Positions 7,144 to 12,797 of a stretch of 12,797 nt of DNA are shown piece after piece. Numbering within the stretch: position 1 is the stretch's first letter; each line of letters starts with the position of its first letter. The position numbers and the translations under genes are program-made. The notes beneath the pieces were generated by a model. That model was given only the letters and a program-made list of their open reading frames with translations. It was not told the origin of the DNA and ran no database searches. Source of the DNA: Planctomycetota bacterium (GTDB lineage: Bacteria > Planctomycetota > Planctomycetia > Planctomycetales > Planctomycetaceae); NCBI GenBank assembly GCA_003669575.1, contig QWOR01000238.1, positions 1 through 12,797 on the forward strand, written 5' to 3'.

Positions 7144-8101
7144 GCACAGCATGATGCGACCGACAACACGTTGGCTGGGTGTGGCATTTGTGGGGCTGAT
7201 GGGGACCTCTCTCTTAGCCGACACAATCCAGTTGAAATCGGGACACAAAGTTCAGGGGGAGATCCTCAAGGAGACCGAGCGAGAGGTCTTTATTGATATC
7301 GGGGTCGATGTCGTGCGGATTCCTGTGGATCGGATTCTGAGTCGTGAAGCGGGCGACGGCGCGGCCGCTGACACGAAGGGGACCACCGATGGAAACAGTG
7401 ACGAAGTTTTTCGGACGGCGAATCTCCCCTTCAAGTCCGTGAAGGAACTGGCCGAGGAGTACGGCGAGGGAGTCGTCATGGTCGAGACGCCCAGCGGACT
7501 CGGCAGTGGGTTTATCATCAACGACCGTGGGTATTGTGTGACGAATTATCACGTCATCGAGAAAGAGACCCGTCTGGCCGTAGTGATCTTCGATAAGACC
7601 GACGCGGGTGACTTCGTGAAGCGGCGCATCACAGAGGTGAAGATCCTGGCGATGAATCCATACTTCGACCTGGCCCTGCTCCAGATCCCACCTGTGGAGG
7701 GTTTCAAACTCACCACCGTCGCGCTGGCTCCCGATACGAATCAGAAGGAAGGCGATACCGTCTTCGCCATTGGAAACCCACTTGGGCTCGACCGCTCGGT
7801 CTCACAGGGCATCATCAGCACGCGGGCCCGCAATTTCGATGGAATTACCTACATCCAGACCACAGCTGAGATTAATCCCGGGAACAGCGGCGGCCCGCTG
7901 TTTAACTCGCGAGGCGAGGTGATCGGCGTGACCAACATGAAGCTGGAGGGAGGCGAAGGCCTCGGCTTTGCCATCCCCATCAGTTACGTGAAGCACTTCC
8001 TGAGGAATCGAGATGCGTTCGCGTTTGACGAAAAGAACCCCAACGCCGGATTCCGTTACCTCGATCCACCCCGTCGCCGAAAGATGGAAAACGCCCCGTG
8101 A
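7133..8101 (+). CDS. Exported trypsin-like serine protease (HtrA/DegP type, no PDZ domain)
   Basis: A periplasmic or surface serine protease of the S1C/HtrA type, 322 residues. The N terminus has a signal peptide with a hydrophobic core and probable cleavage after SLLA (26-29). Residues 30-70 form a small beta-rich module with the pattern IQLKSGHKVQG then VVRIPVDRI. The protease domain starts near 112, with the catalytic triad His140 (TNYHVI), Asp179 (YFDLALL) and Ser252 (NPGNSGGPLF); the oxyanion region is intact. The protein ends about 40 residues after the protease fold, in a basic tail, with no PDZ domain, so it cannot form the usual PDZ-gated HtrA cage in the standard way. GTG 7133 has AGGAG (7120-7124) 8 nt upstream and overlaps the cytochrome gene by 11 nt; ATG 7151 is the alternative start. 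The pairing suggests a shared envelope function, but the target protein is unknown. Confidence 0.9.
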   Translation: MGTEHSMMRPTTRWLGVAFVGLMGTSLLADTIQLKSGHKVQGEILKETEREVFIDIGVDVVRIPVDRILSREAGDGAAADTKGTTDGNSDEVFRTANLPFKSVKELAEEYGEGVVMVETPSGLGSGFIINDRGYCVTNYHVIEKETRLAVVIFDKTDAGDFVKRRITEVKILAMNPYFDLALLQIPPVEGFKLTTVALAPDTNQKEGDTVFAIGNPLGLDRSVSQGIISTRARNFDGITYIQTTAEINPGNSGGPLFNSRGEVIGVTNMKLEGGEGLGFAIPISYVKHFLRNRDAFAFDEKNPNAGFRYLDPPRRRKMENAP

Positions 8102-8111
8102 GTTGAATCGG

Positions 8112-8275
8112 GAAGGGAATGAAGAAGTGATGGGAACACTAATCTCCACTGATTTCCACTAATAGGAGAGCCACTCCTCTCCATCCCTTTGAACTCAACC
8201 CGCCCAGTCCATTACTCCCCTCCGGATTAGTGCCAATTAGTGAAGATTAGTGTTCCTTCTTCTTCTTCTTCACCC
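8112..8275. repeat. Large imperfect inverted repeat with 10-nt phased heptamers
   Basis: The core arms are 8133-8163 and 8226-8256, each 31 nt. By eye 27 of 31 positions pair, around a 62-nt spacer. The left arm holds CACTAAT (8137-8143), CACTGAT (8147-8153) and CACTAAT (8157-8163). The right arm holds ATTAGTG at 8226-8232, 8236-8242 and 8246-8252. Within each arm the heptamers are exactly 10 nt apart, about one DNA turn. Outside the core, GAAGAAG (8121-8127) can pair with the TTC run at 8257-8271, so the arms may extend to about 50 nt. The spacer includes a small hairpin (AGGAG 8164-8168 / CTCCT 8174-8178). The element fills most of the gap between the protease gene and holB. Possible roles are transcription termination, protein binding, or a dispersed repeat family. 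Confidence 0.85.
8257..8271 (+). repeat. TTC trinucleotide run
   Basis: Five perfect TTC units lie on the outer edge of the right arm of the inverted repeat, 43 nt before the holB start codon. Such runs can change length by replication slippage; the complementary GAAGAAG on the left side suggests it is part of the repeat element. Confidence 0.8.
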
Positions 8276-8314
8276 ATACCCGCACCATAACTCTCCTCGT
8301 CTCAGTGTTTCCAT

Positions 8315-9382
8315 ATGATCTGGCAAGCCCTTCGCGGACATTCACGACAGATCGAAATGTTCCGCCGGGCGGTGCAGCGGGATCGGTTGGCGCATGGGTT
8401 TCTTCTGGTCGGTCCGCCGGGGATTGGAAAGCAAAAGTTCGCTCAGCTTGTGGCTCAGTGTCTGTTCTGTACCCAGCGCACACCCGATCAACTCGATGCC
8501 TGTGGCGAGTGTCCCAGCTGTAAGCAGGTCGTTGCAGGGACGCATCCCGATCTGCTGGTCGTCGAACGTCCCGAGGGGAAACAGGAGTTGCCGATCGAGC
8601 TGTTGATCGGTCCGCCCGAGCGGCGCGGACGCGAGGGTTTGTGCCATGACCTTTCGCTGCGTCCGATGACAGCTTCGCGTCGTGTGGCCATCATTGATGA
8701 CGCCCACACGATGAACGACGCCAGTGCCAACGCCCTGCTCAAGACCCTGGAAGAGCCTCCAGCTGGGGCAATCCTTTTCCTGACAGCTCCCGAGTCGGAA
8801 TCGATTCTGCCGACGATTCGCTCCCGCTGCCAACCGATCCTGTTCTCGCCATTGTCCCCGGAAGACATCACTGAGCTGTTGATCGACCAGGGGATGGAAA
8901 CAGACCGTACGCAGGCCGCCGCGATCGCCGCCCTCTGTGAAGGAAGTCTCGAAACAGCGGCCCAGCTGCAGTCGCCCGAGTTGCGAGCCATTCGATCGAG
9001 TGTCTATCGCCAGCTGGCACAGTCCGACTTTGACAGCCTCGGGGCGAGCAAGCACTTTCAGTCGACCATTGAAGAACAGGGCAAAGACCCAGCGACTCAG
9101 CGGAAGGCGGCCATCTGGCTGGTTCGCTTTGCCGCTGATTTTTATCGACGGCTACTGGGCGTGACCGGACAGTCCCTGGCCGATGAGGCGGCGAGCATCA
9201 CAGCTGTACGAAATCGGTTTTCGCCCGATGATCTGGTCGCATTCGACCGCTGGGGCCTGATGCTCGACCGGTGCCTGGAAGCTGAGACTCAGCTGCTCGA
9301 ATCAATGCCGGTTCCGCTCTGCCTCGACGCCTTCTGCCACGACCTCGGACGAATTGGCCGCGGTGCGTTACACCTGCTGTGA
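8315..9382 (+). CDS. holB: DNA polymerase III clamp loader subunit delta prime
   Basis: Subunit of the clamp loader that opens and loads the sliding clamp at primed DNA. The 355-residue protein has the AAA+ layout of delta prime: AHGFLLVGPPGIGKQ with Walker A at 33-40, a zinc-binding group (Cys49 or Cys52, then Cys63, Cys66 and Cys69 in CGECPSC), the Walker B-like VAIIDDAH (124-131), ANALLKTLEEPP (138-149) and the SRC motif RSRCQPI (169-175). GKQ in place of GKT/GKS at the end of Walker A suggests weak or no ATP hydrolysis, in line with the structural 'stator' role of delta prime. DnaX (tau/gamma) is related, but it is usually longer and has a functional Walker A. ATG 8315 fits the family N terminus (WQALRGH), yet no Shine-Dalgarno is visible upstream. 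It follows the phased inverted repeat and precedes the Cys-rich gene at 9424 by 41 nt. Confidence 0.93.
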   Translation: MIWQALRGHSRQIEMFRRAVQRDRLAHGFLLVGPPGIGKQKFAQLVAQCLFCTQRTPDQLDACGECPSCKQVVAGTHPDLLVVERPEGKQELPIELLIGPPERRGREGLCHDLSLRPMTASRRVAIIDDAHTMNDASANALLKTLEEPPAGAILFLTAPESESILPTIRSRCQPILFSPLSPEDITELLIDQGMETDRTQAAAIAALCEGSLETAAQLQSPELRAIRSSVYRQLAQSDFDSLGASKHFQSTIEEQGKDPATQRKAAIWLVRFAADFYRRLLGVTGQSLADEAASITAVRNRFSPDDLVAFDRWGLMLDRCLEAETQLLESMPVPLCLDAFCHDLGRIGRGALHLL

Positions 9383-9423
9383 AGATCGTTGAATGAGTTA
9401 CGAAACGGCATAAGGGTTTTGAT

Positions 9424-9921
9424 GTGGAGCCGATCGTGATTGAACGCCAGATCGCCCGCTGGAAGATCAAGTATGACCCGGAGGCGACACGAGCTTGCTT
9501 CGCTCGGATGCCGTTCGGAAGCGGTTGTGATTGTTCGGAGTGCCGGAACTTTAATGCAGCTGGCGAACGTTGTTTTCCATCTGAGTTTTTCGAACTGGCC
9601 AAGGAGTTAGGGATCGACCCGACCAAACCAGCAGAGTTGTGCCATTACAACAAATTATCATCGGGGTTGTACGACACTCATGGCTGGTATCACATGGTTG
9701 GTTCACTCCAGGAAATTGTTGGCGGAATGCCATACCGGGATAATCGTGGAAGTGTTCATTTTGCTCACTTCGCCCCGGGAGTCGAGATTGGCTTCGACGA
9801 TCATGCGCAGCTTGTGAACGAGGCGTTTAATGGCTTACAGGTCATTGAACTCAAATTTGCGACCCTCGTTCCATGGGTGTTGGATGAACCGGAACCGGAA
9901 TGGCCTCTGCCTGGTGGCTGA
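9424..9921 (+). CDS. Small Cys-rich protein of unknown function
   Basis: I do not recognise a named function for this 165-residue protein. It has no signal peptide or membrane segment, so it is probably cytoplasmic. The clearest feature is SGCDCSECRNF (33-43), with Cys35, Cys37 and Cys40 close together and Cys50 and Cys73 further on, which could bind a metal. Other segments that look conserved are LGIDPTKPAEL (62-72), THGWYHMVGSL (85-95) and the acidic, Pro-rich C terminus. GTG 9424 has AAGGG (9412-9416) 7 nt upstream; GTG 9436 with GGAG (9426-9429) is an alternative. It starts 41 nt after holB and could be co-transcribed with it. Codon use is visibly richer in A/T-ending codons (TTT, TTA, CAT, AAT) than in its neighbours, which may point to recent acquisition or weak expression. 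Confidence 0.75.
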   Translation: MEPIVIERQIARWKIKYDPEATRACFARMPFGSGCDCSECRNFNAAGERCFPSEFFELAKELGIDPTKPAELCHYNKLSSGLYDTHGWYHMVGSLQEIVGGMPYRDNRGSVHFAHFAPGVEIGFDDHAQLVNEAFNGLQVIELKFATLVPWVLDEPEPEWPLPGG

Positions 9922-9942
9922 CGGACTAAATGCGATTGATGT

Positions 9943-9972
9943 TGCGAGTCAGCTCATCCCTGACAACTCGCA
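9943..9972 (+). terminator. Hairpin downstream of the Cys-rich gene, possible terminator
   Basis: TGCGAGT (9943-9949) and ACTCGCA (9966-9972) form a perfect 7-bp stem, with CAG (9950-9952) and CTG (9960-9962) able to extend it past a 3-nt bulge. It starts 21 nt after the stop codon at 9921. No T-tract follows. A competing partner, AATGCGA (9929-9935), can pair with TCGCATT (9968-9974). Confidence 0.4.
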
Positions 9973-10050
9973 TTGCCCCCGCTAACATCGGCGAAGGGTG
10001 ATGCATTGTGCGTCGCCACTTCTCACTGAATTGATCCAGGAGTACTTCCC

Positions 10051-11604
10051 ATGAAACTCATGCGATGGTGTCTGATGGTAACAGCAGCTGTGCTGCTGAT
10101 GATGGGGTCCATTGTCCGTGCTGATGTCAAGTTGCCGGAAATCATCAGCAACAACATGGTCCTGCAGAAAGACATCCCACTGCCGATCTGGGGCTGGGCC
10201 GATGCGGGCGAGGAAGTGACAGTGACTCTCGGAGCCACCAGTGCCAAAGCCACTGCCGATGCTGCCGGCAAGTGGAAGGTCAAGCTCCCCGCCGTGACGA
10301 CAGCAGGCGGTCCTCACGAAATGACCGTCAAGGGGAAGAATGAGATCAAGGTCTCCAACATTCTCGTTGGTGAAGTCTGGGCCGGATCTGGCCAATCGAA
10401 CATGCAGTGGAGCGTGAAGCAGTCACTGAACCCGGATGCAGAGATTGCGAACGCGAAGTATCCATCGATCCGCCTGTTCATGATCCCGCTCGTTCCCTCG
10501 GGGACGCCCGCTGATCACATCCAGGCCAAGTGGGTCGAATGCTCGCCAGAAACCGTTGGTCCTTCGTCGGCGGTGCTCTACTTCTTCGGTCGCGAGATCC
10601 ACAAGCAGCTCAACACGCCGGTCGGTCTGATCACCACCGCCTGGGGCGGAACCCGCATTCAGCCGTGGATCGCTCCGCAGGGCTTCACGGCGATCCCCGA
10701 GATCGAAAACGAAAAGAACGAATGGCTCGGGAAACTCAACAGCTACTCCGACGCTCTGGCTGCCAACGCAGCTGCGATCAAGGTCTACAACGATGCGGTG
10801 AAAGCGGCCAAGCCCGGTGATGTACTCCCCTCTGAGCCTGCTCCGGTCCCGGCCCATCCGCTCAACGAGCGCCAGACGCATACTGGTCTCTACAACGGCA
10901 TGATCTATCCGATCGTCCCGTTCGGGATCAAAGGCTTCCTCTGGTACCAGGGCGAATCGAACAACGGCCAGGGCATGCACTACTACCAGATGAAGCGAGC
11001 CCTTATTGAGGGTTGGCGGACCGTCTGGAATCAGGAAGGCAATCGCGACTTCCCGGTCCTCTTCGCCCAACTCGCACCGTTTGATTACGGACCGAAACGG
11101 ACCTATGAACTGCCCGGGATCTGGGAAGCTCAGACCGAGACGCTGAAGGTCAAGAATACCGGGATGGCCGTGCTAACGGACATCACGACTCTCAAGGACA
11201 TCCATCCGCCGAACAAGCAGGAAGTCGGCCGCCGACTGTCGTTGTGGGCGCTGGCCAACAACTATGGAAAGTCCGATCTGGTCTACTCCGGTCCGCTCTA
11301 CAAGTCGATCAAGGTCGACGGCAACAAGGTCGTCGTCAGCTTTGATCACGCAGCTGGTCTGAAGGCGAGCGACGGCAAGGACCTCTCTTGGTGGACCATC
11401 GCCGGAGAGGACAAGAAGTTCGTGAAGGCGACCGCCAAGATCGAAGGCGATACGGTCGTAGTCAGTGCTGAAGGAGTCGCGATTCCAGTGGCGGTGCGGT
11501 TCGGGTACCACCAGCTGGCGGAACCCAACCTCGTCAATGGGGCGGGACTTCCGGCGTCGCCATTCCGCAGCGACAAGTGGACCGACGCGACCAATACGGA
11601 ATAA
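10051..11604 (+). CDS. Secreted sialate O-acetylesterase (SGNH hydrolase)
   Basis: An exported esterase of the sialate O-acetylesterase family, expected to remove O-acetyl groups from sialic acids or other acetylated sugars. The 517-residue protein begins with a signal peptide, probably cleaved after SIVRA (20-24). Next comes a beta-rich module (about 25-105, with MVLQKDIPLPIWGWA). The SGNH catalytic blocks follow: nucleophile Ser116 in GSGQSNMQW, AWGGTRIQPW (197-206), FLWYQGESN (296-304) and the acid-base pair Asp383/His385 in LKDIHPPNKQEVGRRL. A beta-rich C-terminal domain with YHQLAEPNLVN closes the protein. AGGAG (10038-10042) lies 8 nt before the ATG, the clearest ribosome site in the window. 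It has its own terminator and no sialic-acid catabolic genes beside it, so the natural substrate may be another acetylated polysaccharide such as xylan or an algal glycan. Confidence 0.93.
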   Translation: MKLMRWCLMVTAAVLLMMGSIVRADVKLPEIISNNMVLQKDIPLPIWGWADAGEEVTVTLGATSAKATADAAGKWKVKLPAVTTAGGPHEMTVKGKNEIKVSNILVGEVWAGSGQSNMQWSVKQSLNPDAEIANAKYPSIRLFMIPLVPSGTPADHIQAKWVECSPETVGPSSAVLYFFGREIHKQLNTPVGLITTAWGGTRIQPWIAPQGFTAIPEIENEKNEWLGKLNSYSDALAANAAAIKVYNDAVKAAKPGDVLPSEPAPVPAHPLNERQTHTGLYNGMIYPIVPFGIKGFLWYQGESNNGQGMHYYQMKRALIEGWRTVWNQEGNRDFPVLFAQLAPFDYGPKRTYELPGIWEAQTETLKVKNTGMAVLTDITTLKDIHPPNKQEVGRRLSLWALANNYGKSDLVYSGPLYKSIKVDGNKVVVSFDHAAGLKASDGKDLSWWTIAGEDKKFVKATAKIEGDTVVVSAEGVAIPVAVRFGYHQLAEPNLVNGAGLPASPFRSDKWTDATNTE

Positions 11605-11626
11605 CTTTGAATTGACGACGATGTGA

Positions 11627-11651
11627 TCGATGGGGGCTAAGCTTCCATCGA
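11627..11651 (+). other. Stem-loop in the 3' untranslated region of the esterase gene
   Basis: TCGATGG (11627-11633) and CCATCGA (11645-11651) form a perfect 7-bp stem with an 11-nt loop, between the stop codon and the terminator. It has no T-tract of its own and may protect the mRNA 3' end. Confidence 0.5.
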
Positions 11652-11664
11652 CCACGGACATCAG

Positions 11665-11696
11665 AGAGCGTCTCCATACGGGGACGCTCTTTTTTT
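11665..11696 (+). terminator. Intrinsic terminator after the esterase gene
   Basis: AGAGCGTCTCC (11665-11675) pairs with GGGGACGCTCT (11680-11690), an 11-bp stem with one G-T wobble and an ATAC tetraloop, followed directly by a T run to 11696. It lies 60 nt after the stop codon. The following stretch to 11844 contains no gene or clear promoter that I can support. Confidence 0.92.
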
Positions 11697-11844
11697 GTGG
11701 TCATACGCTCAAAGAATCGGGCGACTTGAAGATAACTCGTCCTTAAACATCCGCGCAGTTCACTGAAAAAAGTACAGGGTCCCTTGCGGTCTGGCTCAAC
11801 TCGCGGAATCATGGAATCTGGCTGAGGATGTTCTTTCAGCCAAT

Positions 11845-12144
11845 GTGTCGTGGAATCTGCGTGTGAATCTGCCGGACAGTCAAAAACCAGTGGGCAATCA
11901 GGCCCTGTCGCTACCTCCTCAACGCCCTCGTTCGCGGTTCAGGATGGCGCTACTTCAAATGGCGATCACGCTGGTTGTTTATGTGCTGTCGATTGGTCCG
12001 CTCTACTGGCAGTGGTATGCCGGAAAGTATGTGAACGGCCCGACTGTGATCGCTGCCTTTTACGAACCGCTTTGGATTCTCTGTGGCTGGTTTCCGCCCC
12101 TGGGCCGGTTCGTGAACTGGTACGTCAGTCTGTGGATTCTGTAA
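11845..12144 (+). CDS. Small membrane protein of unknown function
   Basis: A 99-residue protein with no recognised function. The N-terminal third is polar and Pro/Arg-rich. It is followed by a likely membrane helix from MALLQMAITLVVYVLSIG to PLY (34-54), a short loop WQWYAGKYVNG, and a second hydrophobic, aromatic segment (about 67-99) rich in Trp and Phe with FYEPLWILCGW and NWYVSLWIL at the very end. Ending in a hydrophobic segment suggests a C terminus in or at the membrane. The start is uncertain: GTG 11845 has no ribosome site at a good distance, GTG 11863 has GGAA 7 nt upstream, and ATG 11944 would remove most of the polar part. The frame is open only from 11767. It precedes a short-chain dehydrogenase by 108 nt, but nothing ties their functions together. 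Confidence 0.55.
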   Translation: MSWNLRVNLPDSQKPVGNQALSLPPQRPRSRFRMALLQMAITLVVYVLSIGPLYWQWYAGKYVNGPTVIAAFYEPLWILCGWFPPLGRFVNWYVSLWIL

Positions 12145-12167
12145 AACAATAACTGGGTGCAGACGCA

Positions 12168-12186
12168 CAGGAGGCGCTGACTCCTG
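12168..12186 (+). other. Small hairpin between the membrane protein and the dehydrogenase
   Basis: CAGGAG (12168-12173) and CTCCTG (12181-12186) form a perfect 6-bp stem with a 7-nt loop. An overlapping alternative pairs GAGGC (12171-12175) with GCCTC (12186-12190). Without a T-tract it is at best a weak terminator; a role as a leader structure for the next gene is equally possible. Confidence 0.35.
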
Positions 12187-12252
12187 CCTCGCTGTCACCC
12201 GCATCCCCCTGCTCTCCTCCCTGTCGACGTTAAACCTCAAAAAGGCCTCGCC

Positions 12253-12797
12253 ATGCTACCTGGCATCAAGCAGTTCGATCTCACTGGACGCGTCGCACTT
12301 GTGACCGGGGGCTCCAAGGGACTCGGCGCTGCGATGGCTGCCGGGCTGGCATCTGCGGGAGCCGATCTGGTGCTGGCGAGCAGGACTCTCAGTGAAGTCG
12401 AAGAGGTCGCCGCGGAGATCGCCCGCGACTACGGCCATCAGGCCATCGGCGTTTCCGCTGACGTGTCGCAGCCCGCTGATGTCGATGCGATGGTTCAGAC
12501 GGCTCTCAAGAAGTTCGGCAAGATCGATATTCTGATCAACAACGCCGGGATCAACATCCGTGGGCCGATCGATGAGCTGACATTCGATCAGTTCCGCAAG
12601 GTGCAGGAGATCAACGTCGACGGGTTGTGGCTCTGCTCCAAGGCTGTCGTGCCGCACATGAAGGAAGCTAGTTACGGTCGCATCATCAACATGGCCAGTA
12701 CGCTCGGCGTCGTGGGTCTCTCCAACCGGACGCCCTACACCGCCAGCAAGGGCGCGGTCGTCCAGATGACGCGGGCGCTGGGCCTGGAGCTGGCTCC
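12253..12797 (+). CDS. Short-chain dehydrogenase/reductase, 3' end cut off by the window
   Basis: An NAD(P)-dependent oxidoreductase of the classical short-chain dehydrogenase family; 181 residues are present of an expected 250 or so. The Rossmann fold begins with VALVTGGSKGLG (14-25). Asp70 in SADV contacts the adenine, NNAG is at 96-99, and the catalytic residues are Ser149 (NMAST), Tyr162 and Lys166 (YTASK), all in the standard order. The Arg44 in ASRTL after the second strand hints at NADP(H), though this is not decisive. ATG 12253 has AAAGG (12241-12245) 7 nt upstream. Relatives include gluconate 5-dehydrogenase and 3-oxoacyl-ACP reductase (FabG); the sequence with NNAGINIRGPIDEL is closer in feel to the sugar-acid type, but I would not name a substrate. 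Confidence 0.93.
   Translation, partial: MLPGIKQFDLTGRVALVTGGSKGLGAAMAAGLASAGADLVLASRTLSEVEEVAAEIARDYGHQAIGVSADVSQPADVDAMVQTALKKFGKIDILINNAGINIRGPIDELTFDQFRKVQEINVDGLWLCSKAVVPHMKEASYGRIINMASTLGVVGLSNRTPYTASKGAVVQMTRALGLELA

Noticed and set aside
8133..8256. CRISPR-like or insertion-sequence-like repeat
   Set aside because: The units are 7 nt at 10-nt spacing, far too short for CRISPR repeats and spacers. The 62-nt spacer between the arms cannot encode a transposase, and I see no target-site duplication. A non-autonomous mobile remnant cannot be excluded, but nothing supports it directly.

Overview
The window looks like ordinary chromosome from a planctomycete or close relative. This is an inference from gene style, not from a marker gene. 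It is GC-rich and mixes housekeeping genes with planctomycete-like exported proteins: a heme lipoprotein with long Pro/Ala/Thr linkers, a secreted trypsin-like protease without a PDZ domain, and a sialate O-acetylesterase. Start codons are varied (ATG, GTG, TTG) and several genes have weak or no Shine-Dalgarno. I saw no rRNA, tRNA, CRISPR array, transposase or phage gene.

Layout. (1) 1-1476: 3' part of ilvD (dihydroxy-acid dehydratase), then a hairpin/T-tract terminator. (2) 1666-2987: a promoter with an inverted repeat over the -10 box and a minimal DEAD-box RNA helicase. A bidirectional terminator separates it from the convergent gene at 3060-4496. (3) 3060-5929: a divergent pair, an unusual aldehyde-dehydrogenase-fold protein (minus) and a short LuxE/PaaK-like acyl-adenylating enzyme (plus). 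They share a 335-nt intergenic region with a good promoter for the ligase. Together they suggest a two-component carboxylate-to-aldehyde reductase, like the LuxC/LuxE part of the lux fatty-acid reductase. (4) 6022-8101: a two-gene unit with overlapping ends, a cytochrome c'-like lipoprotein and an exported HtrA-type serine protease. (5) 8112-8275: an intergenic inverted repeat whose arms each carry three heptamers (CACTAAT / ATTAGTG) spaced exactly 10 nt apart. (6) 8315-9921: holB (DNA polymerase III delta prime) and a small Cys-rich protein of unknown function with more A/T-rich codons. (7) 10051-11604: secreted sialate O-acetylesterase, followed by two hairpins, one a clear terminator. (8) 11845-12797: a small membrane protein of unknown function and the 5' part of a short-chain dehydrogenase/reductase that runs off the window.

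The items most worth following up are the divergent ALDH/ligase pair, where the ALDH lacks the usual catalytic Glu and the ligase lacks both a C-terminal lid domain and a LuxE-type C-terminal Cys, and the 10-nt phased repeat element upstream of holB.
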